Assembly (NCBI GenBank): GCA_964443245.1
Contig: CAYUEG010000003.1
Coordinates: 6,564 to 70,563 of the forward strand
Reading direction: 5' to 3'
Source of the DNA: CANJDH01 sp964443245
GTDB taxonomy: Bacteria; Pseudomonadota; Gammaproteobacteria; Burkholderiales; JAEUOS01
DNA: 64,000 nt
Part shown: one piece after another, positions 9,457-17,513 of the stretch
How positions within the stretch are numbered: the stretch's first letter is position 1
How the letters are laid out: the number at the start of each line of letters is the position of its first letter
Made by a program: the position numbers and the translations under genes
The notes under the pieces: generated by a model
Databases searched by the model: none
Told to the model about the DNA's origin: nothing
The model's input: the letters and a program-made list of their open reading frames with translations, nothing else

Positions 9457-10959
9457 ATGAACTTCACGCCCCTGATCCTGTGGTCGGATGCCCTGCTGTT
9501 CGGCATGGTCCTGGTGTGCCTGGGCTATGCGCGCTATGCCTCCCGGCGCCCGCATCTGGCGGCGCCCTGGGGCAAGGTCAAGCGCAACCCGGCGGGCATG
9601 GCCGCCGCCACCGTGCTGCTGCCGTTCGTGCTGATCGGGCTGCTCGATTCGATCCACTTCCGGCCGCAACTGGAAGCGAAGGCCGGCACCGCCCGGGCGA
9701 CCTTTTCTGTCGAGGTCAAGAGCCTGTTTGACGTGCTGGCTGGCGCGGTCCTGGGCAAGATGGTGGGCAAGAGCGAACGGACCTATTCCGCCCCGCTGGC
9801 AACCCACGGGTTCTCGCGCGAAACGGTCGAACTGAAGCAGCCCGATGGCAGCGTGCGCCAGGTACGCGAATTTCCGCGGCTGGCAGCGGGCGGGCGGCAT
9901 CTGGCGGACCCTCACCAGGACTGGGCGCGTGATGTCGCCATTCAATCGCTGCGCGGTGCTGTCCTTGGCCTCCTCATCGGGCTGCTGATCGCCGCTGCGC
10001 TGCTGGCGGGTTCCGCCCGCAGGCAAGGCAGCGCGCATGGTGGCAGCTTGCCGCAGGCGTGGCAAGCGGCCTGGCGCGGTGAAGGCGACGTGCCGTGGCG
10101 CGCCATTCTCGGCACGCTGATTGTGCTGTGCGTGCTGGGCGGCATGGCTGTGACACTCGGCAGCCGTTACCACCTGCTGGGCACCGACAAGGTCGGGCAG
10201 GACGTGTTTTTTCTGGCGCTCAAGAGCATTCGCACTGCACTCCTGATCGGCACCCTCACCACGCTGGTGATGCTGCCGTTGGGCGTGCTGCTCGGCATTG
10301 CGGCAGGTTATTTCCGTGGCTGGGTCGATGATGTGATCCAGTACATCTACACCACGCTCAATTCGATTCCCGGTGTGCTGCTGATAGCCGCCAGTGTATT
10401 GATGATGCAGGTCTACATTGATTCGAATCCGCAACTGTTCCAGACTGCGGTCGAGCGCGCTGACTTTCGTCTGCTCGCCTTGTGCTTCATTCTCGGCGTG
10501 ATGAGCTGGACGGGGCTGTGCCGCCTGCTGCGCGGCGAAGCCCTGAAGCTGCGCGAGCTGGAGTATGTGCAGGCCGCACGGGCGTTCGGTGTATCCCACT
10601 TCGCGATCATCGTGCGCCACCTTCTGCCCAATGTGATGCATCTGGTGATCATCAGTGCGGTGATGGATTTTTCCGGCATGGTGCTGACCGAGGCGGTGCT
10701 CTCCTATGTGGGCGTCGGGGTGGACCCGACCATGACCAGCTTCGGCAGCATGATCAACGCCGCGCGCCTGGAAATGTCGCGCGACCCGATGGTCTGGTGG
10801 TCACTGGCGGCCGCCTTTCTGTTCATGTTTGCCCTGGTGCTGGCGGCCAACCTGTTTGCCGATGCGGTGCGGGATGCATTTGATCCGCGCCTCGCGGTGC
10901 GGCGGCCGCGCCTCGCCCTGAAACGTTCCGCGGTGACGCCGCAAGGGGTTGCCGGATGA
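9457..10959 (+). CDS. Peptide ABC transporter permease (DppC-like) with long N-terminal extension
   Basis: The second permease subunit, 500 residues, compared with about 300 for ordinary DppC. The last 300 residues are the normal core: LGTDKVGQDVFF (the family's conserved G-T-D-x-x-G-x-D block), a membrane region, and the EAA loop ELEYVQAARAFGVSHFAIIVRHLLPN. The first 200 residues add two or more extra membrane helices and a polar segment (about residues 70-155) likely to face the periplasm. Such extended permeases exist in some proteobacterial YejE-type systems. Its stop overlaps the first ATPase start. Confidence 0.9.
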   Translation: MNFTPLILWSDALLFGMVLVCLGYARYASRRPHLAAPWGKVKRNPAGMAAATVLLPFVLIGLLDSIHFRPQLEAKAGTARATFSVEVKSLFDVLAGAVLGKMVGKSERTYSAPLATHGFSRETVELKQPDGSVRQVREFPRLAAGGRHLADPHQDWARDVAIQSLRGAVLGLLIGLLIAAALLAGSARRQGSAHGGSLPQAWQAAWRGEGDVPWRAILGTLIVLCVLGGMAVTLGSRYHLLGTDKVGQDVFFLALKSIRTALLIGTLTTLVMLPLGVLLGIAAGYFRGWVDDVIQYIYTTLNSIPGVLLIAASVLMMQVYIDSNPQLFQTAVERADFRLLALCFILGVMSWTGLCRLLRGEALKLRELEYVQAARAFGVSHFAIIVRHLLPNVMHLVIISAVMDFSGMVLTEAVLSYVGVGVDPTMTSFGSMINAARLEMSRDPMVWWSLAAAFLFMFALVLAANLFADAVRDAFDPRLAVRRPRLALKRSAVTPQGVAG

Positions 10960-11995
10960 GTGCAAGCGAGGGTGCCGTGCTGGACGTCCGCGGCCTCCAC
11001 ACGCGGATTGATGCACCGGCCGGTGTGGTGCATCCACTCGATGGCATTGACCTGACATTGCAACCGGGTGAAACCTTCGCCGTGGTGGGGGAATCCGGTT
11101 GCGGCAAGTCGATGACGGCGTTGTCCATCATGCGCCTGTTGCCCGAGGCTGCCTGGATTGATTCCGGCAGTGTGCGCCTCAAGGCCAAGGGAGACACCGG
11201 GATCGGGGACGAAGTGCTGCACTTGCCCGAGTACGGCATGCGCGATGTGCGCGGGCGCCGTATCGGCATGATTTTTCAGGAACCCGCCACCAGCCTCAAC
11301 CCGGTGATGACCTGCGGCGAGCAGATTGTCGAAGTGCTGTTGCGCCACGGCGTGGTATCGGGGCCCAATGCGCGGCAGGATGCCAACGCCCGCGCACTGG
11401 AATGGATGCGGCGCGTCGGCATTCCGGATCCCGAGCGCCGCCTCACCGAGTATCCGTTTCAGCTTTCCGGCGGCATGAAGCAGCGCGTCATGATTGCGCT
11501 CGCGCTCAGTGCGGAGCCGGAAGTGCTGATCGCCGACGAGCCCACCACCGCACTCGATGTGACGATCCAGGCGCAGATCCTGGACCTGTTGCGCGAATTG
11601 CAGCAGGCGCGCGGCATGGCCATGCTCCTGATCACCCACGACCTCGGCGTGGTGGCACGCATGGCCCATCGTGTCGCGCTGATGTATGCCGGCGAGATCA
11701 TCGAAGTCGGCACGCGCAAGGCCTTCTTTGCATCACCATTGCACCCTTATGCGAAGAAGCTGTTTGCTTCATTGCCGGGGGCGGACAAGCGGGGCGGTCA
11801 GCTCGCCACCATTCCGGGCCTGGTGCCACCCTTGCTCGGTCAGTTCACCGGCTGCCGGTTTGCCGATCGTTGTGAGCAGGCACACGATCGTTGTCGTGCC
11901 GAAGCGCCAGTCTGGCATGAGGCAGGCGAAGGGCATCGCGCGAGATGCCATCTGCTGGCCCCCGGTTACACCAAGGATGCGACGGCGGAGAAAGT
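10956..11995 (+). CDS. Peptide ABC transporter ATP-binding domain 1 (DppD-like), runs into assembly gap
   Basis: The cytoplasmic ATPase driving the importer. Visible motifs are Walker A (GESGCGKS), the Q-loop (FQEPATSLNP), the LSGGMKQR signature, Walker B (VLIADEPTTALD), the H-loop (LLITHD) and the C-terminal oligopeptide-type Cys region (CRFADRCEQAHDRC...CH). The ATG at 10956 overlaps the permease stop. No stop codon occurs before the N run; the frame stays open through GYTKDATAEK. The same codons in the same frame reappear after the gap, so this ORF probably continues into the second ATPase as one protein (see findings). Confidence 0.9.
11941..11995 (+). repeat. 55-bp terminal duplication, left of gap
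   Basis: The 55 bases before the N run are identical to 12096-12150. This is the pattern expected when two contigs that overlap by one k-mer are joined with a default gap, rather than a biological repeat. Confidence 0.85.
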
Positions 11996-12095
11996 NNNNN
12001 NNNNNNNNNNNNNNNNNNNNNNNNNNNNNNNNNNNNNNNNNNNNNNNNNNNNNNNNNNNNNNNNNNNNNNNNNNNNNNNNNNNNNNNNNNNNNNN
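11996..12095. other. Assembly gap of 100 N
   Basis: Exactly 100 ambiguous bases, the conventional length for an unknown gap. Real length may be zero or negative given the duplicated flanks. Confidence 0.98.
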
Positions 12096-12150
12096 CGAGA
12101 TGCCATCTGCTGGCCCCCGGTTACACCAAGGATGCGACGGCGGAGAAAGT
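12096..12150 (+). repeat. 55-bp terminal duplication, right of gap
   Basis: Second copy of 11941-11995, base for base, and in the same reading frame relative to the ATPase coding sequence. Confidence 0.85.
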
Positions 12151-13261
12151 GGGGTCAGACCCCATTAATGCCGGCCCTTCCTCGATTCATGCACCGCCTG
12201 CCAGCGCCAGGGCAACTGCGAGCCATCACGGCCAAGAGCCGCTCCCACCAACGGTTTCCGCCGTTTCCAGCTCTCAGGCGCCAGACAATGCAGGATTTCT
12301 GGCCGTCGAGGAGCTGAAGGTTCACTTCCCGATCCGCAAGGGTCTGCTCAAGCGCACGGTAGGGCAGGTCAAGGCGGTCGATGGGGTGTCGCTCTCGATC
12401 GCAGCGGGGCGCACCCTGGCTTTGGTCGGCGAATCGGGGTGCGGCAAGACGACGGTGGGCAAGGGTTTGTTGCAGCTCATCCCCGTGACCGGGGGCAGCA
12501 TCCGCTTTGAAGGCGTCGAATTGAACCGCCTGTCGGGCAATGCCTTGCGCCGCACACGCTCGGCGATGCAGATCGTGTTCCAGGATCCGTTCGCTTCACT
12601 CAATCCACGCATGCGTGTCGGGGACATCATTGCCGAAGGCATGGGCTCGTTCGGCATTGGTGCGCCGTCCGAGCGCGAAGCGACTGTGGTGCGCTGGCTC
12701 GAAACGGTTGGCCTGCCGGGTGATGCACGCTTCAAGTATCCGCACGAGTTTTCCGGCGGGCAACGCCAGCGGGTCGCCATTGCGCGGGCGCTGGCAGTCA
12801 ATCCCAAGCTGATCGTCTGCGATGAACCGACCAGCGCGCTGGATGTGTCGGTCCAGGCGCAGATACTGAACCTGCTCAAGGACTTGCAGGATCGTCTCGG
12901 GGTTTCCTATCTCTTTATCACCCACAACATCGGTGTGGTGGAGTATCTCGCTCATGATGTGGCGGTCATGTATCTGGGGCGCATCGTCGAATCGGGCACG
13001 GCAGCAGAAGTGCTGGGCAATCCGCAGCACCCGTATACGCAGGCCCTGCTGGCGGCGGTGCCGCGGATGGACGGCGCCGCCGCTGGCGCCACGCCACTTG
13101 CCGTTCAAGCCGGAGGCGAGCTGCCGTCGCCGGCCAATCCGCCGCAAGGGTGTCATTTCCACCCGCGCTGCCCGCACGCGACAGATGTCTGCAGAGGCAT
13201 GTACCCGGCAGAAACCTCGGTGACGCCGACCCACCGGGTACGTTGCGTACGGGTGTCGTAG
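12098..13261 (+). CDS. Peptide ABC transporter ATP-binding domain 2 (DppF-like), 5' end at assembly gap
   Basis: The second ATPase domain of the importer, with Walker A (GESGCGKT), Q-loop (VFQDPFASLNP), signature FSGGQRQR, Walker B (LIVCDEPTSALD), H-loop (FITHN) and the C-terminal Cys cluster (CHFHPRCPHATDVC). The ABC fold begins near FLAVEELKVHFPIRKG at about 12295. Between the gap and that point there is no in-frame ATG, only a GTG at 12149 and a low-complexity Ala/Ser/Pro/His stretch, so a free-standing start is poorly supported. The stretch looks like an interdomain linker. Confidence 0.88.
   Translation, partial: RCHLLAPGYTKDATAEKVGSDPINAGPSSIHAPPASARATASHHGQEPLPPTVSAVSSSQAPDNAGFLAVEELKVHFPIRKGLLKRTVGQVKAVDGVSLSIAAGRTLALVGESGCGKTTVGKGLLQLIPVTGGSIRFEGVELNRLSGNALRRTRSAMQIVFQDPFASLNPRMRVGDIIAEGMGSFGIGAPSEREATVVRWLETVGLPGDARFKYPHEFSGGQRQRVAIARALAVNPKLIVCDEPTSALDVSVQAQILNLLKDLQDRLGVSYLFITHNIGVVEYLAHDVAVMYLGRIVESGTAAEVLGNPQHPYTQALLAAVPRMDGAAAGATPLAVQAGGELPSPANPPQGCHFHPRCPHATDVCRGMYPAETSVTPTHRVRCVRVS
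12150..12164. repeat. Palindrome TGGGGTC-A-GACCCCA
   Basis: A perfect 7-1-7 inverted repeat directly after the duplicated 55-mer. As a short palindrome of the kind scattered through some proteobacterial genomes it may be the reason the assembly graph branched here. It is read as VGSDP within the open frame. Confidence 0.55.
12239..12257 (+). repeat. Dispersed 19-bp repeat, copy 2 (inside open frame)
   Basis: CCGCTCCCACCAACGGTTT, identical to copy 4 at 42014-42032. Unlike the other copies it is inside an open frame and is read as PLPPTV in the segment joining the two ATPase domains. Confidence 0.55.
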
Positions 13262-13382
13262 CCCTTTTTACCCGGGCAAGGTCGGCCAGTCCGGCAAAAG
13301 CCCCTGCAAGAGGTACGGTTTGCGCTCCACGGGCGGGGTTCGACTAGAATTCAATCCTACAAAAACATTCAAGGAGACAAGC

Positions 13383-14354
13383 ATGACCAATCGCCGCACC
13401 TTCCTCGGGGTGACCACCGCTGCAGCGGGGGGCGCCATTCTGCCTTCGATCGCCAAGGCGCAGAGCTTTCCGGCGCGCACGGTGCGCTATATCTGTCCCT
13501 GGCCTGCGGGAGGCTCCACCGACGTCGTGATGCGCGCCATCGCCGAGAGCGCCGGCAAGGCGCTGGGGCAACAGGTGATCGTCGAGAACAAGCCAGGCGC
13601 TGGCGGCACGCTGGGTGCGATTGAACTGGTCAATGCCCGGCCCGATGGCTACACCCTGGCCCAGTTGCCGATCAGCGTGTTCCGCATCCCGCACATGCAA
13701 AAGGTGCAATTCGATACCCTGAAGGACTTCACCTGGATTGCTTGCCTCACCGGCTACACCTTCGGACTGGTCGTCCCCGTGTCCTCACCGATTCGCAGCA
13801 TCAAGGATCTGATCGACTTTGCCAAGGCCAATCCGGGCAAGTTCACGGTGGGCAATACGGGCACCGGTACCAGCCCGCACCTGGCGGTCGAGGAATTTGC
13901 GCAGCGCGCCGGGATTCAACTGCAGGCGGTGCCGTTCAAGGGCAACGCCGAGAACATGCAGGCCGTGCTGGGCGGGCACATCATGGGCGCATCGGATGCG
14001 ACCGGTTGGGGCCCGCACGTGGATGCCGGCAAGCTGCGCCTGCTGGCGACCTACGGCAGCAAGCGAACCAAGCGCTGGCCCAACGTGCCGACGCTGGACG
14101 AACTGGGCTACAAGACCATCGCTGACTCGCCGTTTGGTGTGTGCGGCCCCAAAGGCATGGATCCGGCGGTGGTCAAGGTTCTGCACGATGCGTTCAAGAA
14201 GACGCTGGATGATCCGGCCGTGCTGTCTGTGTTCGACAAGTACGACCAGAGCGTGATCTACATGGATACCCCGACCTACACCAAGTACGCCGTGGATACC
14301 TTCAACGGCGAAAAGGCGCTGATCGAGCGGCTCGGGCTGGCCAAGCAGGGGTAA
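13383..14354 (+). CDS. Bug-family tripartite tricarboxylate transporter substrate-binding protein (1)
   Basis: A periplasmic receptor of the TctC/Bug family, 323 residues. The ATG at 13383 follows AAGGAGAC. A twin-Arg-like start (MTNRRTFLGVTTAAAGG) and cleavage after AKA suggest Tat or Sec export. Typical Bug sequence follows: FPARTVRYICPWPAGGSTDVVMR, IVENKPGAGGTLG, DGYTL and the TGTGTSPHLAVE segment. Bug proteins bind small carboxylates or aromatic acids; the ligand here is unknown. A TAGAAT at 13345-13350 is a candidate -10. No TctA/TctB membrane genes are nearby. A thioesterase gene starts 3 bases after its stop. Confidence 0.92.
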   Translation: MTNRRTFLGVTTAAAGGAILPSIAKAQSFPARTVRYICPWPAGGSTDVVMRAIAESAGKALGQQVIVENKPGAGGTLGAIELVNARPDGYTLAQLPISVFRIPHMQKVQFDTLKDFTWIACLTGYTFGLVVPVSSPIRSIKDLIDFAKANPGKFTVGNTGTGTSPHLAVEEFAQRAGIQLQAVPFKGNAENMQAVLGGHIMGASDATGWGPHVDAGKLRLLATYGSKRTKRWPNVPTLDELGYKTIADSPFGVCGPKGMDPAVVKVLHDAFKKTLDDPAVLSVFDKYDQSVIYMDTPTYTKYAVDTFNGEKALIERLGLAKQG

Positions 14355-14357
14355 GGC

Positions 14358-14819
14358 ATGGCACGGGCCGACTTCGCCTTCTTTCACGCGCTCAAGGTGC
14401 GTTGGTCGGAAGTCGACATGCAGAAGGTCGTGTTCAACGGCAACTACTTCAACTATTTTGACGTGGCGGTGTACGAGTCGTGGAACGCGATGGTGGCCAA
14501 GGCCGTTGCGGAACAGGGCGGAGCCTTGCGCGAGCAGTTCGAGGCCTGGATCCACAACATCTATGTGGTCAAGGCAACGGCGGAATACCATGCGCCGGCG
14601 CAGTGGAACGATGCCCTCGAGATCGGCGTTCGCGTGGCCAGGCTGGGCCGTTCCTCGATGCGTACGGTCCTGGAAATCTACCGCGGCGACGAGCACCTGA
14701 TCACCGGCGATCTGGTCTATGTCTACAAGGATCCGGTGGCCAACGCGTCTGCGCCGTTGCCGGACGGTTTTCGACGCATGGTGGTCGGGTTTGAAAGCGT
14801 ACGACCGGAAGGCGCCTGA
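14358..14819 (+). CDS. Acyl-CoA thioesterase, 4HBT/YbgC-FcbC hotdog family
   Basis: A 153-residue single-hotdog thioesterase that would hydrolyse an acyl- or aroyl-CoA in the cytoplasm. The active-site region reads RWSEVDMQKVVFNGNYFNYFDVA, matching the FcbC/YbgC pattern D-x(2)-x-V-V-F/Y-x-x-N-Y, with Asp near residue 20 as the likely catalytic acid. It lies 3 bases after a Bug receptor gene and before another, hinting at CoA-linked catabolism of an imported acid. Substrate not determinable from sequence. Confidence 0.88.
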   Translation: MARADFAFFHALKVRWSEVDMQKVVFNGNYFNYFDVAVYESWNAMVAKAVAEQGGALREQFEAWIHNIYVVKATAEYHAPAQWNDALEIGVRVARLGRSSMRTVLEIYRGDEHLITGDLVYVYKDPVANASAPLPDGFRRMVVGFESVRPEGA

Positions 14820-14939
14820 CCGGTACGGGCCCGCACGTCGCGCTGTACAGATTTTCTGCACTCGCGCTCCCGCGCCTGATGGGGTTGCGGGAGCCAGCAT
14901 CACCCGGAAAGCCAATCATCAATTCACTGGAGACATGCG

Positions 14940-15941
14940 ATGACAAGAAGAATCGTTCTGAAGGGGATTTCCCTGCTGGTTTCGGGCCTTGCAGCCTGTC
15001 TGGCACTGGCGGCCAACCCGGCCGCAGCCCAGGCATGGCCGGCGCGAAACCTCACGGTGATCGTGCCGCTCGCGGCAGGCACCGGCATGGATACGCTGGT
15101 GCGCCTCTATTCCGAGCGGCTGTCACAGTCACTGGGCAAACCGGTGATTGTGGACAACCGGCCTGGCGCCGCCTTGATGCTCGGGGTCAACGCTCTCGCC
15201 AAGGCCGCACCCGATGGCTACATGCTGGGCGTGGCGACGGCGCCGGCGATGGCTATCAATCCAACCCTCTACAAGCAGGTGGCATACGACGTCGAGAAGG
15301 ATTTCGTGCCGATTTCGCTCTATGTGAAATCGCCGTTCATCCTGGTGATCAATCCGGCGCTGGGCCCGCGCACCATGCCGGAACTGATCAAGTATGTGAA
15401 GGACAACGCCGGCAAGCTGAGTTTCAGTTCGACCGGCACCGGTACCGTCCAACACCTGGCCGGCGAGTTCATGAAGCAGAAGTACGGCCTTGACATGACC
15501 CACGTCCCCTACAAGAGCACGCCGCAGTCGGTGGCCGACATCATGGCCGGCCACGTCAGTATGGGCTTCTCGGAGGCCGGTTTGTCGCTGCCGCTGATTC
15601 GCGAAGGCAAGCTGCGGGCTCTGGCTGTCTCGTCACTGACGCGTCTGCCTGGTCTGCCGGATGTACCGACGATTGCCGAATCGGCCAACACGCCCGATTT
15701 TGAGGCGGTGTCGTGGCATGTCCTGCTGGCACCGGCTGCCACGCCGACCGATGTCGTCGCTCGTTTGCAGAAGGAGATGCGCACCATTCTGGCGACACCG
15801 GAGGTCCAGCAGCGCATTGCCAGCCTCGGCCTGATCCCGCACGATGCGCCCTCGACGGCGGCGATCAACCAGTACATGAAGGCAGAGCGCGACAAGTGGA
15901 CGGCGCTGGTCAAGGCGCTTGGTCTGGTCGGGTCGCAATGA
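14940..15941 (+). CDS. Bug-family substrate-binding protein (2)
   Basis: A second TctC/Bug receptor, 333 residues, with signal peptide MTRRIVLKGISLLVSGLAAC... cleaved after AAA/AQA, then WPARNLTVIVPLAAGTGMDTLVR, IVDNRPGAALMLG, DGYMLGVA and SSTGTGTVQHLAGE. The GAGACATGCG context gives a reasonable ribosome site. It is only distantly similar to the receptors at 13383 and 17514, so the three are diverged paralogues rather than recent copies. Its stop overlaps the start of the hydrolase gene (ATGA), tying the two together in translation. Confidence 0.9.
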   Translation: MTRRIVLKGISLLVSGLAACLALAANPAAAQAWPARNLTVIVPLAAGTGMDTLVRLYSERLSQSLGKPVIVDNRPGAALMLGVNALAKAAPDGYMLGVATAPAMAINPTLYKQVAYDVEKDFVPISLYVKSPFILVINPALGPRTMPELIKYVKDNAGKLSFSSTGTGTVQHLAGEFMKQKYGLDMTHVPYKSTPQSVADIMAGHVSMGFSEAGLSLPLIREGKLRALAVSSLTRLPGLPDVPTIAESANTPDFEAVSWHVLLAPAATPTDVVARLQKEMRTILATPEVQQRIASLGLIPHDAPSTAAINQYMKAERDKWTALVKALGLVGSQ

Positions 15942-16969
15942 GCGGCGGGGAGGTGGTTCGCCTCGGCGTTTCACTACTGAAAGGGCGCATCGGCCGCATC
16001 GGCTGCGGTGGTTTGGCCGCGCTTCTGATTGGCGGCGCCGCGCTGGCGCAAGCGCCGGGCTCGCCACCACCAGCGCCGGCTGCGGCCGACGAATTTCGCG
16101 TCACCCTGCTGGGCACCGGCAGCCCGGCACCGGTGATGCGCCGCTTTGGCCCGGGCGTGCTGGTGCAGGCGGGCGGCCGCAACCTTTTGATCGACAGCGG
16201 GCGCGGCGTCACGCAGCGTCTGTTCCAACTTGGCATCAAGCTGGGCGCGGTCGATACACTTTTCATCACGCATCTGCATTCGGATCACATTGTCGGCATC
16301 CCTGACCTCTGGCTGACTGGATGGCTGGAAGCCGGCTATGCCCAACGCAAGGGACCGTTCCGTGTCAAAGGGCCTGCCGGTTCACAGAACCTGATGGAGG
16401 GCCTGGTCAAGGCCTACGAATGGGACATCAAGGCCCGTATCGCCGATCAGAATCTTGACCCCGCCAACCTCAAGCCGGAAGTGGCCGAGATCAAGGAGGG
16501 TGTTGTCTATGATCAGGGCGGCGTGAAGGTCACCGCGTTTGCCGTCAACCACGGGGAGTTGCTGCACCCGGCATTTGGCTACCGTGTGGACTACGCCGGG
16601 CGGTCTGTCACCGTATCAGGTGATACCAAGTTCGACGAGAACCTGATCAAGCACGCCACTGGTACCGATCTGCTGATTCATCAGGTTGCGGCCGCTCGCC
16701 CGGCACTTCTCGAGAATCCGGTGTTCAAGGTCATCCTGGACCACCATACCAAACCCGAGGAGGCCGGGGTTGTCTTTACCCGCACCAAGCCCAGGCTGGC
16801 GGTCTATTACCACTTTGTCCTGCTCGGTTCGATTTCGGTAGCGCCAATTACCGAAAAGGAAGTGGTGGATCTGACGCGCAAAACCTATTCCGGACCGTTG
16901 GTGGCGGGGGAAGATCTGATGGCCTTCCGGATTGACCGCGATCAGGTGGTGCAGTTGCCGGCGAAGTAA
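15938..16969 (+). CDS. Secreted MBL-fold metallo-hydrolase (RNase Z/arylsulfatase-like group)
   Basis: A 343-residue metallo-beta-lactamase-fold hydrolase. Start at 15938 overlaps the Bug stop. An N-terminal signal peptide (hydrophobic GGLAALLIGGAALAQA) indicates export, so it is not the cytoplasmic tRNA-processing RNase Z despite that fold grouping. Metal motifs are THLHSDHIVGIPDLW (HxHxDH), HQVAAARP, and a late DHHTKPEEAG. DTLFITHLHSDH-type exported enzymes act on small esters, sulfates or phosphates; the substrate is unknown. It sits between two Bug genes and may process the compound the receptors bind. Confidence 0.88.
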   Translation: MSGGEVVRLGVSLLKGRIGRIGCGGLAALLIGGAALAQAPGSPPPAPAAADEFRVTLLGTGSPAPVMRRFGPGVLVQAGGRNLLIDSGRGVTQRLFQLGIKLGAVDTLFITHLHSDHIVGIPDLWLTGWLEAGYAQRKGPFRVKGPAGSQNLMEGLVKAYEWDIKARIADQNLDPANLKPEVAEIKEGVVYDQGGVKVTAFAVNHGELLHPAFGYRVDYAGRSVTVSGDTKFDENLIKHATGTDLLIHQVAAARPALLENPVFKVILDHHTKPEEAGVVFTRTKPRLAVYYHFVLLGSISVAPITEKEVVDLTRKTYSGPLVAGEDLMAFRIDRDQVVQLPAK

Positions 16970-16990
16970 ACAGCACGGAGAACAGACGCA

Positions 16991-17479
16991 ATGGGCGAAC
17001 AACTCAAGAGCGTGGCCAGCAGCCTGACACTGGGGTTGGCAGCGAAGATTGTCGATGCGGCGATTGCCGTGCGTCAACGCGAAGGCTTGCTGCCACTCGC
17101 GGTGGCGGTACTGGACGGCGGCGGCAACCTGGTGGCATTCAAACGCGAGGATGGCTCCGGTGTGATGCGTTTCGACATCGCCTTCGGCAAGGCCCATGGT
17201 GCCTTGGGCATGGGCATGTCGTCGCGTCTGATCCGCGACCGCCTCAAGGAGCGCCCTGCATTTCAGGGCGCGCTGGCAGCCGCTTCCGGGGGACGTTTCA
17301 TTCCCGTGCCGGGTGGTGTGCTGATCCTGGATGGCGCGGGCAATGCGATCGGTGCCGTCGGCATCAGCGGTGACGCATCGGACAAGGACGAGTTTTGCGC
17401 CATTACCGCCGTGCATGAAGCCGGCTGCGCAAGTGAGCCGGCGCAGCCGCATCCCGACTGGCGTTCTGCCGGTCTCTAG
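16991..17479 (+). CDS. GlcG/HbpS-family (DUF336) haem- or cofactor-binding protein
   Basis: A 162-residue protein of the GlcG/HbpS family (PF03928). It starts SLTLGLAAKIVDAAIAVRQREGLLPLAVAVLDGGGNLVAFKRED and has the conserved block GGVLILDGAGNAIGAVGISGDASDKDEF. No signal peptide is apparent. Family members bind haem or corrinoids or sit in glycolate and aromatic/terpene gene sets with no proven enzyme activity. It is 21 bases downstream of the hydrolase and 34 bases before the third Bug gene, so it probably belongs to the same operon. Confidence 0.9.
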   Translation: MGEQLKSVASSLTLGLAAKIVDAAIAVRQREGLLPLAVAVLDGGGNLVAFKREDGSGVMRFDIAFGKAHGALGMGMSSRLIRDRLKERPAFQGALAAASGGRFIPVPGGVLILDGAGNAIGAVGISGDASDKDEFCAITAVHEAGCASEPAQPHPDWRSAGL

Positions 17480-17513
17480 CTTTGGTTACCTGGCACCCTT
17501 ACTGGAGACACTG

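Noticed and set aside
8190..10641. Long minus-strand open frames opposite the two ABC permease genes
   Set aside because: The plus strand encodes unmistakable permeases with EAA loops; the antisense frames show no family features.
11996..12095. The gap as the site of an inserted transposon flanked by a target duplication
   Set aside because: Target duplications are usually 2-14 bases; a 55-base exact duplication at both contig ends fits a k-mer overlap far better. Not fully excluded without reads.
15938..16969. Calling the MBL-fold gene RNase Z
   Set aside because: It has a signal peptide and is embedded among periplasmic receptor genes; tRNA-processing RNase Z is cytoplasmic.
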